A stretch of DNA of 64,000 bases, taken from contig CACJUX010000008.1 of assembly GCA_902596655.1 (NCBI GenBank), positions 1 through 64,000 of the forward strand, read 5' to 3'. The number at the start of each line of letters is the position of its first letter. Positions within the stretch are counted from its first letter, which is position 1. Positions 27,331 to 37,405 of the stretch are shown in pieces. The DNA is from an uncultured SAR116 cluster alpha proteobacterium. Lineage in GTDB: Bacteria > Pseudomonadota > Alphaproteobacteria > Puniceispirillales > Puniceispirillaceae. Both the position numbers and the translations under genes were made by a program. The notes beneath the pieces are model-generated. The model had not been told where the DNA came from. It did no database searches and saw only the letters and a program-made list of their open reading frames with translations.

Positions 27331-28286
27331 CCTTCAAAACCCTCCTTGAGGTTCATGCTTTCCAGGTTGCGACCGATAAAAACCATACGCGAATTTCTAT
27401 TTGCTCCCTCTGGCCAAGCCCCCATTGGCGACGCATCCATAAGCATGTGTACACCCTGGAACACATAGCGTTCATCAATCCCAAGAAATTCAATAATACC
27501 CTTCGAACGTAAAATATCTTGGCCATGTGTTTGAAGAAGCTTTCCAAACCAGGCCTCAAATTTTTCCAGGTCAAGTGGAGCCTCAGATACAAACGACACG
27601 CTGGTTACATCATCATCATGCTCATGATCATGGTCGGAGTCTAAAAAATCTGGCTCCACCTCAAGGACACGCTCAAGGCTGAAAGCGTCTAGGCTAAGAA
27701 TGTTTTCCAGCGGCGCGTCGCAGTGCGCAGTTCGGATGATTTTAGTGTATGGATTGATTTTTTTTATACGCTTTTCAACGCCATCTAGACCAGTTTCGTC
27801 CACAAGGTCTGTTTTGTTAAGCAACACAACATCTGCAAATGCAACCTGCTCCTCAGCTTCGTGATGTTCACCTAATTGGGAATTTAGGTGCACAGCGTCA
27901 GCTACTGTAACGATGGCGTCTAGTTTCGTGCGATCTGCTACATCCTGGTCTACAAAAAAAGTCTGGGCTACTGGTGCTGGATCTGCGAGGCCAGTGGTTT
28001 CAACGATAATCGCATCTAATTGGTCTGCACGTTTCATAAGTCCGCTCAGAATGCGGATTAAGTCGCCCCGGACAGTGCAGCAAATGCAACCATTATTCAT
28101 CTCAAAAACTTCTTCATCAGCATCTACTACGAGGTCATTATCAATACCCTCTTCGCCAAATTCATTAACGATCACCGCGTATCGACGCCCATGTTGTTCA
28201 GTGAGAATGCGGTTCAGAAGCGTAGTTTTCCCCGCACCAAGAAAGCCGGTCAAAACGGTTACAGGCACTTGTTGTGTTTGGTTCAT
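27315..28286 (-). CDS. COG0523 (CobW/P47K) metallochaperone GTPase
   Basis: VTVLTGFLGAGKTTLLNRIL, GCICCTVRGDL (CxCC), NKTDL, His/Asp-rich DSDHDHEHDDD. Confidence 0.9.
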   Translation of the reverse strand: MNQTQQVPVTVLTGFLGAGKTTLLNRILTEQHGRRYAVIVNEFGEEGIDNDLVVDADEEVFEMNNGCICCTVRGDLIRILSGLMKRADQLDAIIVETTGLADPAPVAQTFFVDQDVADRTKLDAIVTVADAVHLNSQLGEHHEAEEQVAFADVVLLNKTDLVDETGLDGVEKRIKKINPYTKIIRTAHCDAPLENILSLDAFSLERVLEVEPDFLDSDHDHEHDDDVTSVSFVSEAPLDLEKFEAWFGKLLQTHGQDILRSKGIIEFLGIDERYVFQGVHMLMDASPMGAWPEGANRNSRMVFIGRNLESMNLKEGFEGCKAA

Positions 28287-28346
28287 ATTTTGTCTCTCTA
28301 TAACGTTTGGTTGAAGAGAATGCTAACCCTTTGCTGAGCTACTGCA

Positions 28347-28362
28347 TTATGTTATAACATAA
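28347..28362. promoter_or_regulatory. Candidate Zur operator between divergent COG0523 genes
   Basis: TTATGTTATAACATAA, a perfect 16-bp palindrome resembling alphaproteobacterial Zur boxes (GTTATAnnATAAC type). Confidence 0.65.
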
Positions 28363-28484
28363 CACCATAAAGTCGGCAAAAAGATAAATGAACTGGCATT
28401 TATTTTCTAGTATTCCTAGGGTTAAATGGTGCAAGGCACAAAATTCAGACACTTGGTCAGAAAATATTAATATGTGATTACTAT

Positions 28485-29567
28485 GTGGAGATGATTTTGG
28501 ATCGAGTGCCGGTAACACTTCTTACAGGTTTTCTTGGTAGTGGCAAATCAACACTGCTAACACAAATTTTACATGATCCGGGGTTTGCTGATACCGCGGT
28601 CATTGTCAACGAATTCGGTGAAGTTGGGCTTGATGGGATCTTAATCCATCATGAAGATGGACAGATTGTAGAAATGACATCAGGATGCATTTGTTGCACC
28701 ATCAGAGGCGACATCCGTCAAACGCTTCTAAAGCTTCAAAGAGACCTTGACCTAAGAAAAATCCCAAACTTTTCGAGATTAGTTGTGGAGTCGACCGGAC
28801 TAGCTGACCCTGCCCCTGTTATCCATACCCTTATGAGTGATCCGTTTCTTGATAACCACTATATGTTGGGTGGAGTTATAACAACAATTGATGCAATCAA
28901 TGGAGAAGAAACGCTTAATTCACACAAGGAATGCTTAAAGCAAATAGCCGTAGCTGATCGATTGGTAATTACAAAAACAGATCTAATTGATGAAAGTAGT
29001 AACCTGGAAAAGTTGGAAAAACTGAAAGCTAAACTTTCTTCTATAAACCCTAATGCTCCAATTCTCTGTTGTCACGAACAAGATTTTGAATTTAGCAGTC
29101 TTTTTAACACCTCACTTTATGACCCGAATAGCAAGACAATGAACGTTCGACAATGGTTGAATGACGAAGCCAATATAAAAAACGAGAAAATCCACAACCA
29201 CCAACATTCACACGGCCATACCCATCAAGATGTGACACGGCATGGTTCCGACATCAGGTCGTTTACCCTAGTATTTAATCAGCCGATAGAAATAGATAGC
29301 TTTGCTAAAGCGCTGGAGGTTTTAGCCTTTACTAACGGGGCGAATTTATTGCGCCTCAAGGGCATAGTTAACACTAAAGACCGGCCAGGAAAGCCTCTTG
29401 TTATCCATGGCGTCCAGCATGTGTTCCATGACCCGGTCTGGTTGGATGATTGGCCGGATGAGAACCATCAAACGCGGCTTGTTTTTATCACCAATAAAAT
29501 TGACCGAGAGATATTAGATGATTTCTTCAAGTCATGGTTAGGTTCATATAACGGGCAGTGGCAATAA
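28485..29567 (+). CDS. COG0523 (CobW/P47K) metallochaperone GTPase, second paralogue
   Basis: VTLLTGFLGSGKSTLL, SGCICCTIRGDI, TKTDL, HNHQHSHGHTHQD His-rich segment. Confidence 0.9.
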   Translation: MEMILDRVPVTLLTGFLGSGKSTLLTQILHDPGFADTAVIVNEFGEVGLDGILIHHEDGQIVEMTSGCICCTIRGDIRQTLLKLQRDLDLRKIPNFSRLVVESTGLADPAPVIHTLMSDPFLDNHYMLGGVITTIDAINGEETLNSHKECLKQIAVADRLVITKTDLIDESSNLEKLEKLKAKLSSINPNAPILCCHEQDFEFSSLFNTSLYDPNSKTMNVRQWLNDEANIKNEKIHNHQHSHGHTHQDVTRHGSDIRSFTLVFNQPIEIDSFAKALEVLAFTNGANLLRLKGIVNTKDRPGKPLVIHGVQHVFHDPVWLDDWPDENHQTRLVFITNKIDREILDDFFKSWLGSYNGQWQ

Positions 29568-30030
29568 ACATTTCCCGTTGGTTTTCCGTCACCACATCAA
29601 AATATTACTAAAATCCTAATCCTTCGATGCTCCAACAAGACACAAAGCCCAAGAAGCAGAAGTCACCGCCCAGAATGGCTGACACTCCAAACGAAAGAGG
29701 AACTGAACCAGTAAACTGCAAAAGTAATCCGCGATTAGAAGGTGAGTGCAGATTTAGGGCGGGATTTTGGTAGCGTGATATTTTCTATTCTAAAAAGATA
29801 GTTATTTCGATGTGTACAATCTAACCTTTACACAAAAAAGCGTCATCAGATTTAGTCAATAAACTTCAATGTCCATTTTAAACTTCTGGTTGCGTTGAAT
29901 TATCCAAACCAAAGCATTTCATTTAAAACCTTATTAATTAAACTCATTTATAGGTCACGCTATTTTCTGTGTTGATCATTTCATAAAAATATTTGCTTGC
30001 AATGAACTCAAGCGGAGGGCTTCAGGTCAT

Positions 30031-30708
30031 CTAAATGGATACTTTTGGCGCCGATGACGATTTTCCATACCAATGTTGGTGTCCAGTCTCCAAAATTAAT
30101 GAGTTCGAACAGAAACCCATTGCTGCATCACTATTCTGGTCAACAAGAATTACCGCGATGCCTTTTTTCACCAATTTCCCCAATGCCTCATAACATTCAT
30201 CCACAACACTTGGCATAAGCCCTAATGAAAGTTCGTCCACAAGCATTAAGCTAGGGTTTGACATCATTGCTCTCCCAAAAGCGAGCATCTGTTGTTCACC
30301 ACCAGAGAGAGAGCCAGCAAGTTGTTTTTGGCGATCCGATAATCTTGGAAAAACATCCATTACGCGGGTTATGTTTTCAGCCTGCATTTTGTTTGGACGA
30401 GAGTAACCGCCCACCACGAGGTTCTCAAAAACCGTTAAATCAGGAAAAACTCTACGTCCCTCTGGTACCAATCCAACCCCCAAAAAACAACGCTTGTCAG
30501 GCCCTTTGGATGCTAGATCCGTTCCATTCAATATTATCTTGCCTGAATTTGGTGAAATGTGACCCGAAATTGACATCAATAAGGTTGTCTTTCCTGCACC
30601 ATTTGATCCTACCAAAGCGAGAGTCTCTCCTTCCTCAATCTCCAAATTAATGTCGCGAAGAACCGTTATATCTCTATATCCAGAGCATAAATCTCTAATC
30701 TGCAACAT
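30031..30708 (-). CDS. ABC transporter ATP-binding protein (LivF family)
   Basis: GSNGAGKTT, LSGGEQQMLAFGRA. Confidence 0.9.
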   Translation of the reverse strand: MLQIRDLCSGYRDITVLRDINLEIEEGETLALVGSNGAGKTTLLMSISGHISPNSGKIILNGTDLASKGPDKRCFLGVGLVPEGRRVFPDLTVFENLVVGGYSRPNKMQAENITRVMDVFPRLSDRQKQLAGSLSGGEQQMLAFGRAMMSNPSLMLVDELSLGLMPSVVDECYEALGKLVKKGIAVILVDQNSDAAMGFCSNSLILETGHQHWYGKSSSAPKVSI

Positions 30709-30710
30709 CG

Positions 30711-31478
30711 CTACGCATCCACTCCAAGATAGGCCCGTCTGACCTCTGGTTCGGCTATAACTTTATTTGTGTCCCCAAAGGCCAATGCACGTCCATTTGA
30801 TTGGACATATAGCGTGGGGCAAACACGTTGGACTTGGAGTAAATTGTGCTCAATCAAAATCACGCTTAGACCTTTTCTAGGAAGGCTAGCAATCAAGTCT
30901 GCCATCTGCTCTGCCTCGGGTTTACTCAAGCCTGCTAAAGGTTCATCTAATAGCAATAACAGTGGATTGAGAGCCAAAGCTCGTGCGACTTCTAATCTCT
31001 TTAGAAAACCCAAGGGAAGTTCATTGGGTAGTTTTTGTACATGGTCACCAAGACCTACTTGTATTAACAATTCCTGAGCCACTTCACGCTCCTCAGATCG
31101 TTCTCGCACCATTAACGCTCGCAGAGGCGAAAGCAACTTCGCTCCGCCAGAAGCCAATGCAACGTTATCCAACAAAGACATCTTTCTAAGTGGCTTAACA
31201 ATTTGTTGGCCGAGGGCGACACCAGCATGTATGCGCTGGACGGACCTAAGGCCAGTGATATTTTTGCCATCCAAAAAAACACTGCCACTAAGAGGGGTAA
31301 TCATTCCCATAATCACACGCATTAACGTAGTTTTGCCCGCACCATTCGGGCCAATAAAACCAAGTAATTGATTATCATCTATCTCAAAGCTGACGTCTTG
31401 AAGTGCAGAAAGGCCGCCAAATTTCACAGACACGTTTTTGATTTGGAGTCGCTTTGTGGTCATTTCACAGCTCTCCAT
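30711..31478 (-). CDS. ABC transporter ATP-binding protein (LivG family)
   Basis: GPNGAGKTTLMRVIMG, LGFLKRLEVARALALNPLLLLLDEPLAGL. Confidence 0.9.
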   Translation of the reverse strand: MESCEMTTKRLQIKNVSVKFGGLSALQDVSFEIDDNQLLGFIGPNGAGKTTLMRVIMGMITPLSGSVFLDGKNITGLRSVQRIHAGVALGQQIVKPLRKMSLLDNVALASGGAKLLSPLRALMVRERSEEREVAQELLIQVGLGDHVQKLPNELPLGFLKRLEVARALALNPLLLLLDEPLAGLSKPEAEQMADLIASLPRKGLSVILIEHNLLQVQRVCPTLYVQSNGRALAFGDTNKVIAEPEVRRAYLGVDA

Positions 31479-32305
31479 CTTGAGACTTTTCTCAACAACC
31501 CGTCGATGCCGTCAGGCGCAAAGCGCATGGCTCCAAACAAAAGCAGCCCATAAACGAGTAACTTGTAATCATCAATCACCTGAAAGAACTGGGGCAAAGC
31601 AGAGAGGAAAGCCGCAGAAAGGATGACGCCCCAAATGGAACCAATACCCCCAACAATAACCATTGCGAGTACTGAAATAGATTCCACAAATCCAAAACTA
31701 TCAGGTCCGATAAATCTGACTTGATGAGCATATAGCGCGCCTGCTAATCCAGCGCCTGATGTGCCAACAATAAATGCGAAGAGTTTGAATTTGGGAACAT
31801 TGATCCCCAACAGTGTTGCTGTGTCTTCGTCTTCAGAGATCGAGTCAAAAGCGAACCCTGTCCAAGATCTACGTATCCAAATTGTAAAAAGGAGATAAGC
31901 CAGAACACACAGCAGCGAAGTCACGAGCAAGCCTATTCTTCCAAAGTCTGGCGCGGGAATTCCTGCAATTCCAATCTCACCACCCAGAAGCTCTTGTTTT
32001 CTAACAATTCCCGTAAATAAAAAAACCACACCCATAGTGGTTATGGCGAGAAAGTCGTGGCGAACGCGGAGTGATGCAACACCAACAATCAAACCAATTA
32101 ATGCTGCCGTGCCCATGGCTGGAATGAACGTTATGACCATTGGCACGCCGGCTTTGCTGAGCATGGCACTGGTGTAGGCACCTATACCAAGAAAGGCTGC
32201 ATGACCCAAACTGACTTGACCACAAAAACCCGTTATAACGTTAAGCGATAATGCAAACAAAACTGCGATTGCCATATTCGTCAAAACAACAATCTCATAA
32301 GTCAT
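31460..32305 (-). CDS. Branched-chain-type ABC permease (LivM family)
   Basis: ALSLNVITGFCGQVSLGHAAFLGIGAY; operon context. Confidence 0.9.
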   Translation of the reverse strand: MTYEIVVLTNMAIAVLFALSLNVITGFCGQVSLGHAAFLGIGAYTSAMLSKAGVPMVITFIPAMGTAALIGLIVGVASLRVRHDFLAITTMGVVFLFTGIVRKQELLGGEIGIAGIPAPDFGRIGLLVTSLLCVLAYLLFTIWIRRSWTGFAFDSISEDEDTATLLGINVPKFKLFAFIVGTSGAGLAGALYAHQVRFIGPDSFGFVESISVLAMVIVGGIGSIWGVILSAAFLSALPQFFQVIDDYKLLVYGLLLFGAMRFAPDGIDGLLRKVSRWRAVK

Positions 32306-32309
32306 AAAA

Positions 32310-33173
32310 TTAACCCCTCGCCAAAAGGCCTTGAGGACGAACCATCAACACCATTATGAGAAAGGCAAAGGCAATTGAGTCTCTGTCTAGAAGATGGCCA
32401 ACATAAATCGTGCCAAATGACTCTATTATTCCAAGCGCTAGAGACGCAATAAGGGCTCCACGCACACTCCCAAGCCCACCAAGAACAATAATTGCCAAAG
32501 CTTTATATGATGGAACGGAGCCCATCGTCGGTTCGACTAGGTTGTTCAGAAGGGAAACCATAACTCCTGCAGCACCTGCAAACGCTGAACCTATAAAAAA
32601 ACTTCCATATCGGATTATCTCCACATTAACACCGCTGCTTGCTGCTATTTGTGGATCGACCACGGTGGCACGCGCTGCAATACCCATACGCGTATTAATT
32701 GCTAACCAGCCGACACCAGAAAGGAGTCCAACGGCAAGTATCACTACCAAAACACGTGCCTGGCTGAGTGAAATTCCAGGTAAAATTTCAATTTGAACTT
32801 GCAAAGGAGGGCTAACATACGAAAGACCATAAGCGCCAAAGAAAATTCGAAATAATTCTTCCGAGGCGATAAAGATGCCAATTGAAGCTATCAGAGCAAT
32901 CAACGGCGTTCTATTTAGCAACGGCTTATAGATGATTGTATAACTGCTCATTCCCACCACACCAACGACTAGCATTGCTGTCATTAGAGCAAGCAAAAAA
33001 CTTCCACTACCGTTGGTCACTAAAACGCCAATGTAGCCACCCAAAGTGAAAAGCGCGGCATGAGCGACGTGGAGGATACGCAACAGTCCATAGACAAGAG
33101 TCAACCCCAAGGCAATCAGTGCATAGATTGCTCCCTGGATTACACCTTGGATGCATAAATCAACAAACAACAT
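32310..33173 (-). CDS. Branched-chain-type ABC permease (LivH family)
   Basis: GAIYALIALGLTLVYGLLRILHVAHAALFTLGGY...VLGGLGSVRGALIASLALGI. Confidence 0.9.
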   Translation of the reverse strand: MLFVDLCIQGVIQGAIYALIALGLTLVYGLLRILHVAHAALFTLGGYIGVLVTNGSGSFLLALMTAMLVVGVVGMSSYTIIYKPLLNRTPLIALIASIGIFIASEELFRIFFGAYGLSYVSPPLQVQIEILPGISLSQARVLVVILAVGLLSGVGWLAINTRMGIAARATVVDPQIAASSGVNVEIIRYGSFFIGSAFAGAAGVMVSLLNNLVEPTMGSVPSYKALAIIVLGGLGSVRGALIASLALGIIESFGTIYVGHLLDRDSIAFAFLIMVLMVRPQGLLARG

Positions 33174-33187
33174 TTTGACAGGTCAAA

Positions 33188-33221
33188 AAGCAAGCCCCAA
33201 ATCTTTTAGAGGAGCTTGCTT
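33188..33221 (-). promoter_or_regulatory. Hairpin in the SBP-permease gap
   Basis: AAGCAAGC ... GCTTGCTT: perfect 8-bp arms just after the SBP stop codon (minus strand). Confidence 0.5.
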
Positions 33222-33238
33222 CAGTTGATTGTAATTTC

Positions 33239-34390
33239 TTACTTTGACGGCGGGGCTAAAAGAACTGCATCACTTATCACTGAATGATGATGCCAATTAC
33301 CATTTTTGACAATTTGGACTTGTACATCCTTTTGAACCTCACCCAAAGCGTTGAAGGAAATTTTGCCTGTTGACGCAGAAAGGTTAGTTTTCGAAATAGC
33401 GTCACGCAATGCCGAGGCGTCACTTGATCCGGCTCTTTTTAGCGAATCTGCCAACACCAAAAGAGCTGTATGACCAGATGCCGCAACCATATCAGCTGGG
33501 TAACCAGCCTTTTTAGCAAAACCACTGATAAAAGCTTGCGTTTCAGGACTAGAGGAGTCTCGATCCAAAGATGTTGTAATCATTACACCCTCAGAGGCTC
33601 TACCAGCAATTTCAATGAATTTCTGGCTATCATAACCTTCCTGGCCAACTATTGGCTGACTCAAACCCGCTGCTCGGATTTGGCTCACCATGGGCCCGGC
33701 GGTGAAAAAATATCCAGATGCATAAATAGCATCTGGTTTATCAGCTTTGATCTTAGAAATGATGGGCCCAAACTCTCGATCTTTAATGCTGTAGTCGTAT
33801 TCAGCCACTATTTCCACACCAAAGTTGCCAGCCTGCTCCCTAAATCCTGCAGCTAATGACTTTCCAAAATCGTTGTTGAGAGTAACCATCACTACACGTT
33901 TTTTTCCTAACATTTCACCTATCAGTTTTGCGCCTGCTCGGCCTTGTACTTCACCCATGAAAGATGTTCGGAAGACATAATCACCTGCCCGAGTAATATC
34001 AGGATGAATGGCATAGGCAGATATATATGGAACTTTGCTCTCGGCAAAAATCGTGGCTGCCGCCCGAGTTGCACCAGAATAACTGCCCGAAATTCCAGCA
34101 ACAACGTTATCTTTGCTGATCATTTTAACGGCGAGTGGGCCAGACTCCTTCGGACTAGCCTGATCGTCGTAGACAACTAACTCCAACATACTGCCATTTA
34201 CACCGCCAGAGCCATTTACCTGGCTTACGGCAAGCTCAGCTCCATGTAGGGCAGATTGACCATCCGCAGCTGCAAATCCAGTGAGGGGCACATTAAAGCC
34301 TATTTTAATGGTATCAGCAGACGCAGAAACAACTGCTGCGCTAACGGCTAACGCGCTGCCAAGTAACGTGGCTTTAAGATATTTTTTCAT
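33239..34390 (-). CDS. Branched-chain-type ABC transporter substrate-binding protein
   Basis: Sec signal MKKYLKATLLGSALAVSAAVVSASA, then DTIKIGFNVPLTGFAAADGQSALHGAELAVSQVN. Confidence 0.9.
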   Translation of the reverse strand: MKKYLKATLLGSALAVSAAVVSASADTIKIGFNVPLTGFAAADGQSALHGAELAVSQVNGSGGVNGSMLELVVYDDQASPKESGPLAVKMISKDNVVAGISGSYSGATRAAATIFAESKVPYISAYAIHPDITRAGDYVFRTSFMGEVQGRAGAKLIGEMLGKKRVVMVTLNNDFGKSLAAGFREQAGNFGVEIVAEYDYSIKDREFGPIISKIKADKPDAIYASGYFFTAGPMVSQIRAAGLSQPIVGQEGYDSQKFIEIAGRASEGVMITTSLDRDSSSPETQAFISGFAKKAGYPADMVAASGHTALLVLADSLKRAGSSDASALRDAISKTNLSASTGKISFNALGEVQKDVQVQIVKNGNWHHHSVISDAVLLAPPSK

Positions 34391-34730
34391 GTCTCTCTCC
34401 AAAATTTTTGTCTTACGACAGCTCCCCTCATTGAAAGGAAGAGCCGATCTCTCTTAATACTAAGCCTGAAAAGGTAAATCAGTCAAAATGACTTGGTTTA
34501 TCCATAATAATTTACGTGTGACCTTCAATTGATAATTACAACCATCAGCATACAATGGAGAGGAGGATTAAATATTTGTTTGTAGGCTGAAAGTTTTTAT
34601 TTTTAAGACATGTGATTCAGAGAATTTGGGATGGAAAATCTATTTGCTATCTAGCCTTACAAGAAATTTTTTTATCCTTAAACTGTTGACAGTAATTTTG
34701 CTTGGACAAATCAAATATTAATTCACCGAG

Positions 34731-35903
34731 TCAAAATGCCTTCAATAAATTTCTCAATGTTGCCGCGACAACACCCATGTAGACATCATCGTAACCGTCT
34801 TCATTTTCGAGAACGCTCAGAAATGAAATTGAAGTTTTCTTTTGGGTATCGACCAACAGAAATTGCCCCCCATACCCTGCATGACCTACGAAACGACCAT
34901 CTGTCATGACATGGTTTGAATACCTTAGCCAATCTTTCGGTTCTGATAGCTTAGGCGCCGGTCTGGCGAGGCTTTTTGATAGAAATTTCTCATTAGCAAA
35001 AGGCTGACCACTTATATCCTTTCCCTTTCTTGTGAAAATTAGGCCAAAACGCGCAAGATCACGTGCACTTAAGCAACCACCACCAGAAAAAGCGGGATAA
35101 CCTTCAGGACTGAGACTAATGTAAAAAGCACCTTCATAACCTATCGCATCCGCAATTTCTTCGATGTGTTGAGCAGGAGTCTTTTGTGAGATTTTTGCAA
35201 TTATTCGAGTCAGAACATCTGTATTTGCAGATTTATACTGCGCCTCGCCAAAAGATGCGTCATCTACGTATCCTGTTATGCTGTTCGTAAATTCTTCGAG
35301 ATTTGTCTCCTTAAGGCTCTGATCACGCGGTAAGCGCCATCCAAGCGCAATTTCTTCAGTGAAACAATCAGAATTCGGATCGAAATAATCCTCCGAAAAG
35401 TTATTGTTCACTGACATATCAAGAAGTCTCTGAACGGGTGCGTTTGCGTAGCCGGTTCCAATATCCGGCAAATAATCACTTACTTTTGCGTTTAGAGATA
35501 AAACCCCTTGCCCAATCAAACGACCAACAATTAAGTGGACATGAAGTTTTGAAATTGACTGGATAGAGTGGGGCCGCGTTGGTGAAAAATCGTCTGCGGA
35601 CGCTTCCAACACAATTTCATCTTCATGAATACAGCATAAAGCTGAAAAAGCCGGATGACACATTAATTCCTGCAAATCAGGACCAATTGTAATAGTCGAC
35701 GCCTCGTTGTGATCAAGAACCAACACGTCCCTTGATCTTACCATCAGCGCACGACGGAATAGGTTGTTCGCATTATGAAATCCATGTCGCCTATGCCGAG
35801 CCTGATTCCACCGCTGCTTGTTATTTTCACCTATCGTCAAATCAGGATTTGATATCGTATTATAATTTTGCATTTCACCACATCCAAATTTGCAATCAAA
35901 CAA
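34731..35903 (-). CDS. Class C beta-lactamase-fold serine hydrolase, NylB/esterase-like
   Basis: SIQSISKLHVHLIVGRLIGQG (SxxK), YKSANTDVLTRII (Yx[SN]-type), GHAGYGGQFLLVD. Confidence 0.8.
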   Translation of the reverse strand: MFDCKFGCGEMQNYNTISNPDLTIGENNKQRWNQARHRRHGFHNANNLFRRALMVRSRDVLVLDHNEASTITIGPDLQELMCHPAFSALCCIHEDEIVLEASADDFSPTRPHSIQSISKLHVHLIVGRLIGQGVLSLNAKVSDYLPDIGTGYANAPVQRLLDMSVNNNFSEDYFDPNSDCFTEEIALGWRLPRDQSLKETNLEEFTNSITGYVDDASFGEAQYKSANTDVLTRIIAKISQKTPAQHIEEIADAIGYEGAFYISLSPEGYPAFSGGGCLSARDLARFGLIFTRKGKDISGQPFANEKFLSKSLARPAPKLSEPKDWLRYSNHVMTDGRFVGHAGYGGQFLLVDTQKKTSISFLSVLENEDGYDDVYMGVVAATLRNLLKAF

Positions 35904-35940
35904 AAGAGGTTAATGCCCTTAACTAAAGCGCGCACGTTAA

Positions 35941-37395
35941 TCACGACATTTCAGGCGCTAAACCCGGTCTTCTCTCAGCACAATCAAGCCACGGTTTTTC
36001 ATTTTCAAAGGCCTTAGCAATTCGAAACACTGTTTGATCATCATATGGTCGACCAATTACCTGTATGCCTGTCGGTACACCACTAGATGCTCGGCCAGAT
36101 GGAACCGCTATGACTGGACATTTGTTAAACATATTCCAAAGGACCGCCATAGTGGTGTCAGTATCGGTGTATTCTTTGCCATTTACATTAACGGTATCTT
36201 TTTGCCATCCGGTAGCTGGAATATCAGTGTAAGCAGTCGTAGGAGTTATAAAGGCATCATATTCCTGAAAAAGAGGGCCGAGATTATCTGACCATACTTG
36301 GCCGGCCGCAAGAATAGATTGATGATAAACTCCAGTCGAGTAACTGTTGGCAGTTTCAACTAATTGCGGAACATAATCACTAACAATATCGCCATGTTGT
36401 TTAACGGTTTCATTTAAAAATGCCGCAAATAATACCTCCTGATTGCCGAGAGCAAGATCGATGAGTTCACTCGCCCAGGTTACTGACACTTCATCCACTT
36501 TAGCCCCAGCATGGCGCAATACCCGTAGTGCTTCATTGCTCTCACGTCGGACATCAGCTGAAATTTCGTAACATCCCAAATCCATTGAAAACGCAATTTT
36601 CATGCCCTTTACATTCTGATCGCTAAGCTCTATTTCGACAGGACTAATGAAGGAATTATGGTCTCTGTGATCTCGACCGGACATCACATTTGCCATTAAC
36701 GCACAATCTTCAACAGTTCGTGTCATTGGACCTGATTTAGAGTATGCGTTAAATGAGCTAGTGCCAATGGTTGGAATGCGCCCATGGGGTGGTTGATAAC
36801 CAACGACACCACATTGGCTAGCCGGTTGCCGAATCGAGCCAGTGCTGTCGCTACCGGTTGCGATTGTCGTCGCCCCTATGCTTAACGCAGCTGCTGAACC
36901 ACCTGAGGACCCTCCTGGAGATATTCCTTCTTTCCATGGGTTATGAGTAACTCCCCACATTCGGGATTGAGTAGTAAACAGCCATGCAAATTCAGGGATT
37001 GTTGTTCGCGCAAAAACATTTGCACCAGCGTCTAAAAGCCTTTGTATGTGTGGAGATGTTTGTTCACAAATATTTTGGGCATTGATAAGAGATCCTGCTG
37101 TTGTACGTTTCCCTGCTATTTCACAAAGATCTTTTACCGCAAGAGGGATGCCCTCGAGTGGGCCAATGTCTGCAATCCTTTGTGTATATAAGGTTTCAGA
37201 TTTTTTTGCATTTTCTCTGGCCTCTTCAAAATAGCAATCAGCGAAAGGATTCACTGTATCAGCTACCAAATTCGCTTTTTTTATGATAGCGTCAATCATT
37301 TCCACCGGAGATAGAGATAAATTTCGAAATCTCTTCAGAGCTTCATTGGCGGACATGTAGCAAAGATCATCAATACTCATCAAATTTTTCCACAA
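35941..37395 (-). CDS. Amidase signature family hydrolase
   Basis: LEGIPLAVKDL, GGSSGGSAAALSIGATTIATGSDSTGSIRQPASQCGVVGYQP: Ser-cisSer-Lys triad region. Confidence 0.92.
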   Translation of the reverse strand: MWKNLMSIDDLCYMSANEALKRFRNLSLSPVEMIDAIIKKANLVADTVNPFADCYFEEARENAKKSETLYTQRIADIGPLEGIPLAVKDLCEIAGKRTTAGSLINAQNICEQTSPHIQRLLDAGANVFARTTIPEFAWLFTTQSRMWGVTHNPWKEGISPGGSSGGSAAALSIGATTIATGSDSTGSIRQPASQCGVVGYQPPHGRIPTIGTSSFNAYSKSGPMTRTVEDCALMANVMSGRDHRDHNSFISPVEIELSDQNVKGMKIAFSMDLGCYEISADVRRESNEALRVLRHAGAKVDEVSVTWASELIDLALGNQEVLFAAFLNETVKQHGDIVSDYVPQLVETANSYSTGVYHQSILAAGQVWSDNLGPLFQEYDAFITPTTAYTDIPATGWQKDTVNVNGKEYTDTDTTMAVLWNMFNKCPVIAVPSGRASSGVPTGIQVIGRPYDDQTVFRIAKAFENEKPWLDCAERRPGLAPEMS

Positions 37396-37405
37396 TTATT
37401 CAATT

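Noticed and set aside
19853-30020. Similar strings CTTGCAGTGAAGTTAGGCGGAGGGC (about 19853) and CTTGCAATGAACTCAAGCGGAGGGC (about 29996) as a second repeat or att family
   Set aside because: Short and imperfect, with no extended flanking similarity; could be chance or a weak shared terminator-like motif.
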